Positions 8,457-19,330 of a stretch of 64,000 nt of DNA are shown here, in pieces (the stretch's first letter is position 1; the number at the start of each line of letters is the position of its first letter). Where the stretch lies: assembly GCF_018361265.1 (NCBI RefSeq), contig NZ_JAFLNH010000004.1:620001-684000 (forward strand), written 5' to 3'. The notes beneath the pieces are model-generated. The model was given only the letters and a program-made list of their open reading frames with translations, was not told where the DNA came from and did no database searches. Made by a program: the position numbers and the translations under genes. The stretch comes from Mycobacterium sp. SM1. Lineage in GTDB: Bacteria > Actinomycetota > Actinomycetes > Mycobacteriales > Mycobacteriaceae.

Positions 8457-9105
8457 CTACCTCGACGCAGTGGCAGTGGCAGTGGCCGAGCGCCGTGCCG
8501 GCGTAGCCGATAAGGGTGAGGAACACCGTTTCGGTGATGACGGTCCGCTGTCAAATGCATCGGTTTCGCAGCAACTTTGGGTGTCGCCGGGCGCTTGTCC
8601 GCGATACGTGTAGCGGTCAGCGAACGCCTCAACACAGTCAGCGCCGGTGGATTGTCCTGGGGTTTGGCGTAAATATTTCAGCGCGGTTGCAATTAGGGTC
8701 TGTGCGCCGGAGCGCAGGGTCGGGTGGGTGAGGCCATCCCGCGCAGAGGTTCGCCAAAGGTGCCGGGTCTCAGGAAGAGTGGCCAGCAGGTCGGCGGCCA
8801 CGGGATCGCATGTGGCGGTGTGGACGAGATGGACGGCGGCGGCCCGTAAGTCATGGGGCAAGGCGTCGATCATGCGCAACTCCAGCCAGCCGCGGGGGCG
8901 GATGGGCGGGAAAAGCGTCGTGAGGTGGTAACAAAAATCGGCCTCGGTGGGCCACCCAATCGAGTGGCCGTGGGTGATCCAGGTACCGAAACTGAGTCCT
9001 GGGGCCACTGCCAGGCTGGCCCCGCCGTTGTTGATGTAGAACACGTCAGCTCCCAGCGCGTACCTGGCCCAGTCGAGTTCGGGGTTGGATGACAGGGGGA
9101 CGGGG
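8457..9105 (-). pseudogene. EgtA-like glutamate-cysteine ligase, 3' fragment
   Basis: About 200 C-terminal residues of an EgtA/GCS2-type glutamate-cysteine ligase, the enzyme making gamma-glutamylcysteine for ergothioneine. Diagnostic stretches are DWARYALGADVFYI, LSFGTWITHGHSIGWPTEAD and YHLTTLFPPIRPRGWLEL, followed by RMIDALPHDL. A full protein is about 430 residues; the N-terminal half with the ATP and glutamate sites is absent. Homology stops at about 9105, where an IS1634-type transposase tail begins on the other strand, so the gene was cut by an insertion or deletion. The tail after ALKYLRQTPG is probably not original. It cannot be active. Confidence 0.75.
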
Positions 9106-9447
9106 TTGGTGCGTGGCACGCGCTCATCGCCGTCGTCGGCATCGCCCTGCTCGTCTACGGCCTCATCGAAGCCGACCTGCGCGCCGCTCTGGGCCCCAAC
9201 ACCCCACTGCCCGGTCTGCTACCCGAACACCCAGACGCCGTCCCCACCGCCCGCGCCGTGCTGACCGCCTTCACCGACCTACACGCCACCTACACCACCG
9301 ACGGACTCGTTCTCGACCGACTCACCACAGTCCAACGACTCATCCTCGCCCACCTCGACATCCCCCTACCATGGCACGAAACACGCAGCACCACAACAAC
9401 ATCCAAAACCACAAACCTAAACCCCAACTATGCGGAAAACGCGGCTA
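9106..9447 (+). pseudogene. C-terminal remnant of an IS1634-family transposase
   Basis: The frame reads WHALIAVVGIALLVYGLIEADL, then LLPEHPDAVPTARAVLTAF, then LDRLTTVQRLILAHLDIPLPW. This resembles the C-terminal segment of IS1634-family transposases (hydrophobic helix, LPE, PTA..I...F). There is no start codon and no catalytic core. The sequence differs from the transposase at 1-1417, so this is a separate element. It ends at about 9430-9447, where it meets an IS3-type remnant on the opposite strand. Confidence 0.55.
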
Positions 9448-9751
9448 GTCTGCTACCGGTGCTGCTCGGAGACGAAGAAGGCCGCGGCTTTTTCAAAAAC
9501 TCACGATCCAAACGTAATTCGGCGTTCTTTTTACGCAGAGGCTCCAACTCAGCGCGCTCATCAGCATCGAACACCGCGCCAGTATCGCCAGCTTCGGCCG
9601 CGTGGCGTTGCAGGCGCACCCAACGCCCCAGCACTGGATCACCGACCCCGATCACGGCGGCCACATGAGCCACCGGGCGGCCGGTCTCAATCACCAGGCG
9701 GGCAGCCTGCTCCCCAAACTCCGGGGTGTACTTGCGACGCTTGCCCGACAC
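9428..9751 (-). pseudogene. IS3-family OrfA, frameshifted, with orfB missing
   Basis: An HTH protein of an IS3-family element: MSGKRRKYTPEFGEQAARLV, then GRWVRLQRHAAEAG and ERAELEPLRKKNAELRLDREFLKK, the leucine-zipper end. After FLKK the frame gives PRPSSSPSS, but one more A in the homopolymer (RC of T5 at 9489-9493) would restore AAAFFVSEQ, the usual OrfA ending. One base has been lost. OrfB, the DDE subunit, is not present downstream. On the upstream side TGTCCACCATTAGGGGTCAA near 9794-9813 looks like the element's terminal repeat. It is a dead fragment. Confidence 0.8.
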
Positions 9752-10311
9752 ACGGACATCCTTCCCGCGGGACCAGCAGTCCCACCAGTCAGGTGTCCAC
9801 CATTAGGGGTCAACCCCACGACAATCCGTGTGATCATGGGTGTGATCACGGATCGTGCGAGTCCCAGGCCCACAATCAGGTCATTTCAGGGCCCCACGGC
9901 GTGTCGCCCGAGCCTCCCCATGCCCAGGTTCGTGGAGAAGAGCCCCATAACGACAGCGCGGTCAGCCGGCGGGTCTCGACGTCATCGGACTCAAGGATCA
10001 GCCGCCATTGCCCGGGCACCGGCTCGGCCGGCACAGACCCTGGCAGCGCCAGCGTCAGTGCGTGGCGTACTCGTCTTCGTCTAAAATCCGGACGATCTCG
10101 GCCAGCTCGACGCCCATCGGCCTGGCTGGAGGATTGCGAGCGGACCGGTTGATGATGTCCTGCAGCTTTGGCTCGGTCTGCCGCTGCAAAGTCGTCTGTT
10201 TCGTCTGCCAACGCCGATCGATATTGCGCATGTCATTCTGGCGGTCCGCGACCGAACTCACCCTAAATGTCCGGTTCGTCGTCGGGGCTGACCGTCCGCA
10301 TCGTCGACGGG
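9752..10311. other. Degenerate region between IS3 remnant and PAC2 gene
   Basis: About 560 bp holding the presumed IS3 end (to ~9820), a direct repeat of TGTGATCA (9829 and 9840), and minus-strand frames that look partly protein-like (LALPGSVPAEPVPGQWRLIL, then ESDDVETRRLTALSLW) but have no convincing start or homology. The only candidate gene is the small ORF at 10055-10231, listed separately. I see no RNA gene here. Confidence 0.5.
10055..10231 (-). CDS. Possible small hypothetical protein (58 aa)
   Basis: The frame starts at ATG 10231 (MRNIDRRWQTKQTTLQ) and ends ELAEIVRILDEDEYATH. It is charged, without membrane segments, and lies 80 bp downstream of the PAC2 gene on the same strand. There is no visible Shine-Dalgarno sequence. 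The composition looks more protein-like than a random frame (few Arg/Pro/Ser runs), but I recognise no family. It may be a gene fragment in a rearranged region. Confidence 0.25.
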   Translation of the reverse strand: MRNIDRRWQTKQTTLQRQTEPKLQDIINRSARNPPARPMGVELAEIVRILDEDEYATH

Positions 10312-11190
10312 CTAGCGCCCGTAGCCCGGGCGGCGGCGACGTAGGTAGCGTTCGAACTCCGCGGCCAACGCGTCGCCGTCGATCTTGCCTAAGGTCTCGT
10401 GCATGTCGACTTCGGCGTCGCCGCGCTGCTCCAGCGATTGCACGTATTCGGCCAGGTCCTCGTCTTCGGCGGTCATCTCGGTGACCGCCGCCTCCCACTC
10501 TTCGGCCTGCGCGGGCAAATCCCCCAGTGGAACCTCGATGTCCAGCACGTCTTCGACCCGGCGCAGCAACGCCACCGTCGCTTTCGGGTTCGGCGGCTGT
10601 GACACGTAGTGCGGCACCGCCGCCCAGAACGTCACCGCCGGAATCCCGGCCGCTACACAGGCGTCTTGGAACACCCCGACAATGCCGGTCGGGCCCTCAT
10701 AGCGGGCTTCCTGCAAACCGAAGCGCCGCGCAGACTCGGGGGAATACGCTGCGCCCGAAACCGGCACCGGACGAGTGTGCGGAGTGTCGGCCAGCAGGGC
10801 CCCGAGGATCACGACGGTGTCGACGTTGAGCTTGTCGGCGATGGCCAGCAACTCGGCGCAAAACGTGCGCCATCTCATGTTGGGCTCCACCCCGTGCATC
10901 AACACAATGTCTCGGTCGCTGCCCGGCGGGCGACAGTGTGATATCCGCATCGACGGCCACACCAGTTCCCGGGTAACGCCGTTGACCTGACGGATCACCG
11001 GCCGATTGACCTGGTAGTCGTAATACGCCTCGTCGTCGATCTCGATAATCGGGTCGGCTTCCCACACGGCGTCCAGGTGCTCCAACGCGTCGCTGGCCGC
11101 GTCGCCGGCGTCATTCCATCCCTCGAACGCCGCCACAGCGACGGTGTGGTGCAATTCAGGCAACGCGGCGCTGGCGTCCGGCGGGATCAC
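10312..11190 (-). CDS. PAC2-family protein (Rv2125 orthologue)
   Basis: A 292-residue protein of the PAC2 superfamily, related to eukaryotic proteasome-assembly chaperone 2. Visible family traits are the N-terminal VAAFEGWNDAGDAASDALEHL, DIVLMHGVEPNMRW, VVILGALLADTPHTRPVPVSG, then GPTGIVGVFQDACVAAGIP and FWAAVPHYV. The acidic C-terminus (TAEDEDLAEYVQSLEQRGDAE) is probably coiled-coil. The length matches Rv2125. It is divergent from metH with 130 bp between starts, the same arrangement as H37Rv. Function in bacteria is unproven. Proximity to the 20S proteasome genes (about 9 kb) is suggestive but not evidence of a shared role. Confidence 0.9.
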   Translation of the reverse strand: MIPPDASAALPELHHTVAVAAFEGWNDAGDAASDALEHLDAVWEADPIIEIDDEAYYDYQVNRPVIRQVNGVTRELVWPSMRISHCRPPGSDRDIVLMHGVEPNMRWRTFCAELLAIADKLNVDTVVILGALLADTPHTRPVPVSGAAYSPESARRFGLQEARYEGPTGIVGVFQDACVAAGIPAVTFWAAVPHYVSQPPNPKATVALLRRVEDVLDIEVPLGDLPAQAEEWEAAVTEMTAEDEDLAEYVQSLEQRGDAEVDMHETLGKIDGDALAAEFERYLRRRRPGYGR

Positions 11191-11210
11191 ATCATCAGCC
11201 TACGGCTTTC

Positions 11211-11292
11211 AGCCCGGCGACGATGCGGGACGTAGCACGTCCCGGGGAGAAGCCGGGCCAGACAGCCCAGCCCGGCGACGATGCGGGACGTA
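11211..11292 (+). repeat. Two copies of a GACGATGCGG-type interspersed repeat upstream of metH
   Basis: A 24-bp sequence beginning AGCCCGGCGACGATGCGG occurs exactly at 11211-11234 and 11269-11292. Between the copies lies GCACGTCCCGGGGAG. The same core recurs at 21812-21897, 23425-23604 and 30961-31063. The pair fills most of the metH/PAC2 intergenic space and may lie in the metH leader. Confidence 0.85.
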
Positions 11293-11320
11293 TTTGCATA
11301 GGCAGGCTATCCTCGCTGAG

Positions 11321-14300
11321 GTGACTTTCGCTGACGATCATCCATACGACACCGATCTGCTGGACGCATTGTCGCGCCGAGTCATGGTGGGTGACGGCGC
11401 CATGGGCACCCAACTGCAGGCGGCAAATCTCACGCTTGACGATTTCCGCGGGCTGGAGGGCTGCAACGAGATCCTCAATGAGACCCGCCCCGACGTCATC
11501 GCACGGATTCACCGCCATTACCTCGAGGCCGGTGCCGACGCCGTCGAGACCAACACGTTCGGGTGCAACCTGTCCAACCTCGGTGACTACGGCATCGCCG
11601 AGCGGATCCGCGAGCTGTCCCAGCAGGCCACCGCGATCGCGCGCCGGGTCGCCGATGAGTTCTCCACGCCCGAACGCAAACGCTACGTGCTGGGCTCGAT
11701 GGGGCCGGGCACCAAGCTGCCAACCCTGGGCCACACCGAGTACGCGCTGATCCGCGACGCCTACGCCGAGGCGGCGCTGGGCATGCTCGACGCCGGTGCC
11801 GACGCCATCTTGGTGGAGACCTGCCAGGACCTCTTGCAGCTCAAGGCCGCGGTCCTGGGATCGCGGCGAGCGATGGCGCGCTCCGGGCGATACCTCCCGG
11901 TGTTCACCCATGTCACCGTGGAGACCACCGGCACCATGCTGCTGGGCAGCGAGATCGGCGCGGCACTGACCGCCGTCGAGCCGCTCGGTGTCGACATGAT
12001 CGGGCTGAACTGCGCGACCGGGCCCGCCGAAATGAGCGAGCACCTGCGCTATCTGTCCAAACACGCTCGCATCCCGGTGTCGGTGATGCCCAACGCCGGA
12101 CTGCCGGTGCTGGGCTCGGCGGGCGCGCACTACCCGCTGCAGCCCGAGGAACTCGCCGAGGCGCTGTGCGGGTTCATCGCGGAGTTCGGGCTCTCGCTAG
12201 TAGGCGGCTGCTGTGGCACCACACCCGAGCACATCCGCCAGGTGGCCGCCGCAGTCCCACGGGTGCGCCGGGCTGCGCGCGTGATCGTCTCTGAGCCTGG
12301 GGTGTCCTCACTGTACTCGATGACGCCGTTCGCCCAGGACGCCTCGGTGCTGATGATCGGTGAGCGGACAAACGCGAACGGCTCCAAGGCTTTCCGCGAG
12401 GCGATGCTCGCGCAGGACTACCAGAGATGCCTGGACATCGCCAAAGGCCAGACCCGCGACGGCGCGCACTTGCTAGACGTGTGCGTGGACTACGTGGGCC
12501 GCGACGGCGTCGCAGACATGACGGCCCTGGCCAGTCGACTGGCAACGGCGTCCACCTTGCCGATCATGCTGGACTCCACCGAAACCGCGGTGCTGCAGGC
12601 GGGTTTGGAGCATCTGGGCGGGCGCTGTGTGATCAACTCGGTGAACTACGAGGACGGCGACGGGCCGGAGTCGCGGTTTTACCAGACAATGGAGCTGGTG
12701 GCCGAGCACGGCGCCGCGGTGGTGGCGTTGACCATCGACGAGGACGGCCAGGCCCGGACGGCCGAAAAAAAGGTGCAGATCGCCGAGCGGCTGATCAGCG
12801 ACATCACCACCAACTGGGGTATCGACGAGTCCGCCATCCTCATCGACTGCCTGACGTTCACCATCGCCACCGGCCAAGAGGAATCCCGGCGCGACGGCAT
12901 CGAGACCATCGAGGCGATCCGTGAGCTAAAAAGGCGTCATCCGAACGTGCAGACCACACTCGGGCTATCCAACATCTCGTTCGGTCTGAATCCCGCTGCG
13001 CGCCAAGTGCTCAACTCGGTCTTTCTGCACGAATGCCGGCAGGCCGGGCTGGACTCGGCGATTGTCCACGCGTCGAAGATCCTGCCGATCAACCGCATTC
13101 CCGACGACCAGCGCAATGTCGCGCTGGATCTCATCTATGACCGCCGCCGCGACGGCTATGATCCGCTGCAGGAGCTGATGCGGCTCTTCGAAGGGGTGTC
13201 CGCCGCGTCGTCAAGGGAGTCACGGGCCGCCGAGTTGGCCAAGCTGCCGCTGTTCGAGCGGTTGGCGCAGCGCATCGTCGACGGTGAGCGCGACGGTTTG
13301 GAAGCCGACCTCGACGAGGCGATGACCCGGAAGCCGCCGCTGGAGATCATCAACGAGAACCTGCTGGCCGGCATGAAGACCGTCGGCGACCTGTTTGGCT
13401 CCGGGCAGATGCAGTTGCCGTTCGTGCTGCAATCCGCCGAGGTGATGAAGGCCGCCGTCGCCTATCTGGAACCGCACATGGAGAAATCCGAGGACGATGC
13501 GGGCAAGGGCCGCATCGTGCTGGCCACCGTCAAGGGCGACGTGCACGACATCGGCAAGAACCTCGTCGACATCATTTTGAGCAACAACGGCTATGAGGTG
13601 GTCAACCTCGGTATCAAACAGCCGATCGCCAACATTCTGGAAGTCGCCGAGGACAAGAGCGCCGATGTGGTCGGGATGTCCGGGCTGCTGGTCAAGTCCA
13701 CCGTGGTGATGAAGGAAAACCTCGAGGAGATGAACGCCCGCGGGGTCGCGGACAAGTTCCCGGTGCTGCTCGGCGGCGCCGCGCTGACCCGGACCTACGT
13801 CGAAAACGATCTCGCCGAGCTCTACGACGGCGAAGTGTATTACGCGCGGGACGCTTTCGAGGGCTTGAAGTTGATGGACGTCATCATGAGAGCCAAGCGC
13901 GGTGAGGCGCCCGATGACGACAGCCCGGAGGCCCGGGAAAGGGAAGTCGCCCGCCACAAACAGGCCGAGCGCAAAGCCCGTCACGAGCGGTCGAAACGCA
14001 TTGCCGCGCAACGCAAGGCGGCTGAAAAGCCCATCGTCGTGCCGGAACGCTCCGACGTCGCCGCCGACGTCGAGGTCCCCGCGCCGCCGTTTTGGGGGTC
14101 GCGGGTCGTCAAGGGGCTGGCGGTGGCCGACTACACCGAGCTGCTCGATGAGCGCGCGCTGTTTTTGGGGCAGTGGGGACTGCGGGGTGTGCGCGGCGGT
14201 GAGGGGCCGGCGTATGAGGATCTGGTCGAGACCGAGGGCCGACCCCGGCTGCGGTATTGGCTGGACCGGTTGTCCACCGACGGCATCCTGGCGCACGCCG

Positions 14301-14908
14301 CCGTGGTGTACGGGTATTTCCCCGCGGTCTCCGAGGGTGATGACGTCGTCGTGCTCGCCGAGCCCGGGCCGGACGCTCCCGAGCGCTTCCGGTTCACCTT
14401 CCCGCGCCAGCAGCGCGGCCGATTTCTGTGTATCGCCGATTTCGTCCGGTCGCGGGCCCTGGCCGCCGAGCGCGGCCAGGTTGATGTGCTGCCGTTCCAG
14501 CTGGTGACGATGGGCCAGCCCATCGCCGATTGCGCCCAGGAGCTGTTCGCGTCGAATGCCTACCGGGACTACCTCGAGGTACACGGCATCGGCGTGCAGC
14601 TCACCGAGGCGCTGGCCGAATACTGGCACCGGCGTATCCGCGAGGAACTGAGGTTTTCCGGGGATCGAGCGATGTCGACAGAGGATCCCGAAGCCGTTCA
14701 GGACTATTTCAAGCTGGGCTACCGCGGCGCCCGCTTCTCGTTCGGCTATGGTGCCTGCCCGGACTTGGAGGACCGGGCCAAGGTGATGGCGCTGCTGGAG
14801 CCCCAGCGTATCGGGGTGACGTTGTCCGAGGAGTTCCAGCTGCATCCCGAGCAGTCCACGGACGCCTTCGTGCTGCACCACCCCGAGGCGAAGTACTTCA
14901 ACGTGTGA
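11321..14908 (+). CDS. metH: Cobalamin-dependent methionine synthase
   Basis: MetH (1195 aa) transfers methyl from methyltetrahydrofolate to homocysteine through B12. Domains in order: homocysteine-binding barrel (to ~330) with zinc cysteines in GLNCATGP and LVGGCCGTTPEH; folate-binding barrel (~350-620; IGERTNANGSKAFREA, CVDYVGRDG); cobalamin domain with DVHDIGKN, where His742 is the cobalt ligand, and GMSGLLVKSTVVMKENL; C-terminal S-adenosylmethionine activation domain (~890-1195; FLGQWGLRG, SFGYGACPDLEDRAK). GTG at 11321 (VTFADDHPYDTDLL) is chosen because it aligns with the H37Rv protein start; a longer open frame runs through repeats. Its cofactor is made by the cob genes at 42-57 kb. Confidence 0.96.
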   Translation: MTFADDHPYDTDLLDALSRRVMVGDGAMGTQLQAANLTLDDFRGLEGCNEILNETRPDVIARIHRHYLEAGADAVETNTFGCNLSNLGDYGIAERIRELSQQATAIARRVADEFSTPERKRYVLGSMGPGTKLPTLGHTEYALIRDAYAEAALGMLDAGADAILVETCQDLLQLKAAVLGSRRAMARSGRYLPVFTHVTVETTGTMLLGSEIGAALTAVEPLGVDMIGLNCATGPAEMSEHLRYLSKHARIPVSVMPNAGLPVLGSAGAHYPLQPEELAEALCGFIAEFGLSLVGGCCGTTPEHIRQVAAAVPRVRRAARVIVSEPGVSSLYSMTPFAQDASVLMIGERTNANGSKAFREAMLAQDYQRCLDIAKGQTRDGAHLLDVCVDYVGRDGVADMTALASRLATASTLPIMLDSTETAVLQAGLEHLGGRCVINSVNYEDGDGPESRFYQTMELVAEHGAAVVALTIDEDGQARTAEKKVQIAERLISDITTNWGIDESAILIDCLTFTIATGQEESRRDGIETIEAIRELKRRHPNVQTTLGLSNISFGLNPAARQVLNSVFLHECRQAGLDSAIVHASKILPINRIPDDQRNVALDLIYDRRRDGYDPLQELMRLFEGVSAASSRESRAAELAKLPLFERLAQRIVDGERDGLEADLDEAMTRKPPLEIINENLLAGMKTVGDLFGSGQMQLPFVLQSAEVMKAAVAYLEPHMEKSEDDAGKGRIVLATVKGDVHDIGKNLVDIILSNNGYEVVNLGIKQPIANILEVAEDKSADVVGMSGLLVKSTVVMKENLEEMNARGVADKFPVLLGGAALTRTYVENDLAELYDGEVYYARDAFEGLKLMDVIMRAKRGEAPDDDSPEAREREVARHKQAERKARHERSKRIAAQRKAAEKPIVVPERSDVAADVEVPAPPFWGSRVVKGLAVADYTELLDERALFLGQWGLRGVRGGEGPAYEDLVETEGRPRLRYWLDRLSTDGILAHAAVVYGYFPAVSEGDDVVVLAEPGPDAPERFRFTFPRQQRGRFLCIADFVRSRALAAERGQVDVLPFQLVTMGQPIADCAQELFASNAYRDYLEVHGIGVQLTEALAEYWHRRIREELRFSGDRAMSTEDPEAVQDYFKLGYRGARFSFGYGACPDLEDRAKVMALLEPQRIGVTLSEEFQLHPEQSTDAFVLHHPEAKYFNV

Positions 14909-15224
14909 GCGGTGCGCGTCTCAGGGGTAATCCGCCGCGATCGCGGCGCCTGCCGGGCGCACGGCGGTGAGCTGCATGCCACGTGCCGGCCAAGTGGGCC
15001 TCCCGCCGGCTTCTGGCCAGTTGACCCGGGGAGGCCACTGCTGATGGTCGTCGCCACCCTCTTCGTCATCGCGTTGGCCGTCTCGATGCGGACCTAGCCT
15101 GTGGGGAGGGGGTAACCAGTGCCCAACCGCATCCCTGGCGGCGCCCTCGCAGTGGCGGTCGCGGCCCGGTGATGGCTGACTGAGCGGCCTATGGCGAAAC
15201 CGCCGTGACTTTGCTATTCGGCGC
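14909..15224. other. Intergenic region metH-hisE, no gene seen
   Basis: 316 bp with no convincing coding frame. A plus-strand frame ending LLMVVATLFVIALAVSMRT at 15097 is short and not conserved to my knowledge. In H37Rv a PPE gene (PPE37) lies here; no trace of one is visible. The promoter for hisE-hisG should lie near 15150-15220. Confidence 0.6.
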
Positions 15225-15506
15225 ATGACACAATCGCTGCCCGTGAAGACGTTCGAGGATCTGTTCGCCGAACTTGACGAGCGCGCGCGTACCAGGCCGC
15301 CGGGCAGCGCCACCGTGGCCGCCCTGGACGCCGGTATACACATGCTGGGCAAGAAGATCCTGGAGGAGGCCGGTGAGGTGTGGCTGGCCGCCGAACACGA
15401 GCCCGACGACGCGCTAGCCGAGGAGATCAGCCAATTGCTGTATTGGACGCTGGTGTTGATGATTTCCCGCGGGCTCACCCTTGATGATGTGTACCGGAGG
15501 CTCTGA
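15225..15506 (+). CDS. hisE: Phosphoribosyl-ATP pyrophosphatase
   Basis: The second step of histidine synthesis: it hydrolyses phosphoribosyl-ATP to phosphoribosyl-AMP. The 93-residue all-helical MazG-like protein matches the mycobacterial HisE length. Key features are [21 protein letters not shown], with the acidic metal-binding EEAGEV, and [18 protein letters not shown] at 15225 gives [19 protein letters not shown]. The stop TGA overlaps the ATG of hisG, so the two are translationally coupled. Confidence 0.95.
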   Translation: MTQSLPVKTFEDLFAELDERARTRPPGSATVAALDAGIHMLGKKILEEAGEVWLAAEHEPDDALAEEISQLLYWTLVLMISRGLTLDDVYRRL

Positions 15507-16402
15507 TGGCTGCCCAGCGTTGCGGCGACCAAGCGCCGATGCTGCGAGTCGCGGTTCCCAACAAGGGGGCGCTAAGCGAGCCGGCGATCGAGATCCTCAC
15601 GGAGGCGGGCTACCGTCGCCGCACCGATCCCAAGGACTTGACCGTCATCGACCCCGTCAACAACGTCGAGTTTTTCTTCTTGCGCCCCAAAGATATCGCG
15701 ATCTACGTCGGATCGGGGGAGCTGGACTTCGGGATCACCGGGCGGGACCTGGTGCGGGAGTCTGATGCACCGGTACGCGAGCGTTTGGCGCTGGGGTTCG
15801 GCAGATCCAGCTTCCGTTACGCCGCCCCCGCCGGGCGCGACTGGACCACGGCAGACCTGGCGGGGAAGCGGATCGCCACCGCATACCCGAACCTGGTACG
15901 AAAAGACCTGACCGCCAAGGGGATCGACGCATACGTTATCCCCCTCGACGGTGCCGTGGAGATATCGGTGCAACTCGGCGTGGCTGATGCGATCGCCGAC
16001 GTGGTGGGGTCTGGCCGCACTTTGAGCCTGCATGATCTGGTGGCCTTTGGCGAGCCGCTTTGCGATTCGGAGGCGGTGCTCATCGAGCGGGCCGCGCCGG
16101 ACAGCGGCCGTGGCAGCCGAATGGTCGCCGCCCGCGACCAACTGGTGGCCCGGGTGCAGGGCGTGGTGTTCGGTCAGCAGTACCTGATGCTCGATTATGA
16201 CTGCCCGCGCTCGGTGCTTGCCAAGGCCACCGCGATCACGCCGGGGCTGGAGTCACCAACCATAGCGCCGCTCGCCGAACCGGATTGGGTCGCGGTGCGG
16301 GCGCTGGTGCCCCGCCGGGACGTCAACGCGATCATGGACGATCTCGCCGCGATCGGGGCTAAGGCGATCCTGGCGTCAGATATCAGGTTCTGCCGATTCT
16401 GA
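15506..16402 (+). CDS. hisG: ATP phosphoribosyltransferase (long form)
   Basis: The first, feedback-regulated step of histidine synthesis (ATP + PRPP). The core begins [27 protein letters not shown] and the PRPP loop [13 protein letters not shown] follow. A C-terminal regulatory domain ([14 protein letters not shown] to ASDIRFCRF) marks the long, histidine-sensitive form. ATG 15506 overlaps the hisE stop and has GGAGG six bases upstream, giving 298 aa. The H37Rv annotation starts at the equivalent of ATG 15539 (287 aa here). The good ribosome-binding site favours 15506, but both remain possible. The membrane-protein gene that follows hisG in H37Rv (Rv2120c) is absent. Confidence 0.94.
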   Translation: MAAQRCGDQAPMLRVAVPNKGALSEPAIEILTEAGYRRRTDPKDLTVIDPVNNVEFFFLRPKDIAIYVGSGELDFGITGRDLVRESDAPVRERLALGFGRSSFRYAAPAGRDWTTADLAGKRIATAYPNLVRKDLTAKGIDAYVIPLDGAVEISVQLGVADAIADVVGSGRTLSLHDLVAFGEPLCDSEAVLIERAAPDSGRGSRMVAARDQLVARVQGVVFGQQYLMLDYDCPRSVLAKATAITPGLESPTIAPLAEPDWVAVRALVPRRDVNAIMDDLAAIGAKAILASDIRFCRF

Positions 16403-16543
16403 GCGCACCGAGGGCCCGATCGCGTTAGCGGCCCGAAGGAGGCCGAAGGAAATGGGGATCTGCCGGCCTCGCTAGCGGCGGGTCGTGGAAAGCCTTGACC
16501 GGCAACGGTTTGAATGTGTCACGCAGCACGTGGCGGCAGTCCA

Positions 16544-18412
<1,869 letters not shown>

Positions 18413-18468
18413 CTTGCGCGCTGGCGCCACCACCGGGCCGAGCCGCCTTACCTGGTGTCGTCATCGGT

Positions 18469-18762
18469 TTAGTCGTCGCTGCGGTGCAGGCCGCGGCGCA
18501 CCGACAGCAGCTCGAATTCTGGGTGCGCGGCTACCAGGCGTTCGGCGGCGTCGAGCACTTCCACCGCGTGGCGACGGTCACCGGATACCGTCGCCACCCC
18601 AATGCCGGCGCGTCGGCGCAGATCATGCGAAGCGGTTTCGGCAGCCGACACGCTGAACTTGCGCTGCAGCTCGGCGACCACAGGGCGAATCAGCGACCGC
18701 TTCTGCTTGAGTGATCGCACGTCACCGAGCAGCACATCGAACTCAAGCCAGCCGATCCACAT
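18469..18762 (-). CDS. DUF503 family protein (Rv2117 orthologue)
   Basis: 97 residues, the same as the H37Rv protein. The pattern MWIGWLEFDVLLGDVRSLKQ, then KRSLIRPVVAELQRKFSVSAAE, then GIGVATVSGD is diagnostic of DUF503, a small alpha/beta protein of unknown function often next to rbfA in other bacteria. It lies 11 bp downstream of the lppK-type lipoprotein on the same strand, so the two may share a transcript. Confidence 0.9.
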   Translation of the reverse strand: MWIGWLEFDVLLGDVRSLKQKRSLIRPVVAELQRKFSVSAAETASHDLRRRAGIGVATVSGDRRHAVEVLDAAERLVAAHPEFELLSVRRGLHRSDD

Positions 18763-18773
18763 CGCCGCGGCCG

Positions 18774-19322
18774 TCAGCGGGCCGGCGTGGGGCCGGCCGA
18801 CTGCGACGTGCCGACCGCTAGCAGCATGTCAGCGGTTTGTTGGGACAACTGCCATCCGCCCTGGTGGGGCTTGAACTCCATCGGAAACGAGAATCCCTGG
18901 ACGCCGCGATTGGGGGTCGTGACGTTGATAGTAGCCACTACTGTGGCCGGATCCCGGTCCGACCACGCGATGTCGGTCGCCGCGAACGCCGCCGGCGCAT
19001 AGCCGCCGTCACGCAATGCGGTGGCGAATTTGTCCAACGAGGCCGCACTGTCGGGTGTGGCATCTTCAACGAGGCTCAGTTTGTCGGTGCCGGGCACCGA
19101 GGGGTCGGCCAGCCGGTAGAGCACGTCGGTCAGGGCCTCCGGTGGGGGTAGCGAAGCGGTCTGCCGGGCGGGGGTCAGAGCCGACGTGCTGGGTGTCACC
19201 ACGGGTGCGGCCGTCGGTGTGCCTTTGGTTTGATCCTGCGAGCAGCCGGAAAGCCCCGGCGCCACCACAACGGTGGTGACGCTCAGCGCCGCGGCTAGAT
19301 ATCGATGCAGACCGGGATGCAT
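18774..19322 (-). CDS. lppK: Lipoprotein LppK (Rv2116 orthologue)
   Basis: 182 residues, exported and lipid-anchored. The signal peptide MHPGLHRYLAAALSVTTVVV ends in the lipobox LSGC, with Cys27 as the acylated residue. A Thr/Pro-rich linker (GTPTAAPVVTPSTSALTPAR) leads to an MTB12-like domain (PPPEALTDVLYRLADPSVPG to GGWQLSQQTADMLLAVG). This domain is clearly related to the neighbouring protein at 19331-19834, so the pair probably arose by duplication. Molecular function is unknown. Confidence 0.85.
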   Translation of the reverse strand: MHPGLHRYLAAALSVTTVVVAPGLSGCSQDQTKGTPTAAPVVTPSTSALTPARQTASLPPPEALTDVLYRLADPSVPGTDKLSLVEDATPDSAASLDKFATALRDGGYAPAAFAATDIAWSDRDPATVVATINVTTPNRGVQGFSFPMEFKPHQGGWQLSQQTADMLLAVGTSQSAGPTPAR

Positions 19323-19330
19323 GCAGAAGG

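Noticed and set aside
13220-14881. 553-residue open frame on the minus strand opposite metH
   Set aside because: It lies wholly within metH in an antisense frame and is Gly/His/Gln/Arg-rich as expected from high-GC shadow frames; MetH is certain.
14912-15097. 61-residue ORF with a hydrophobic C-terminus between metH and hisE
   Set aside because: No ribosome-binding site, only ~15 hydrophobic residues, no recognised homologue; described only as intergenic sequence.
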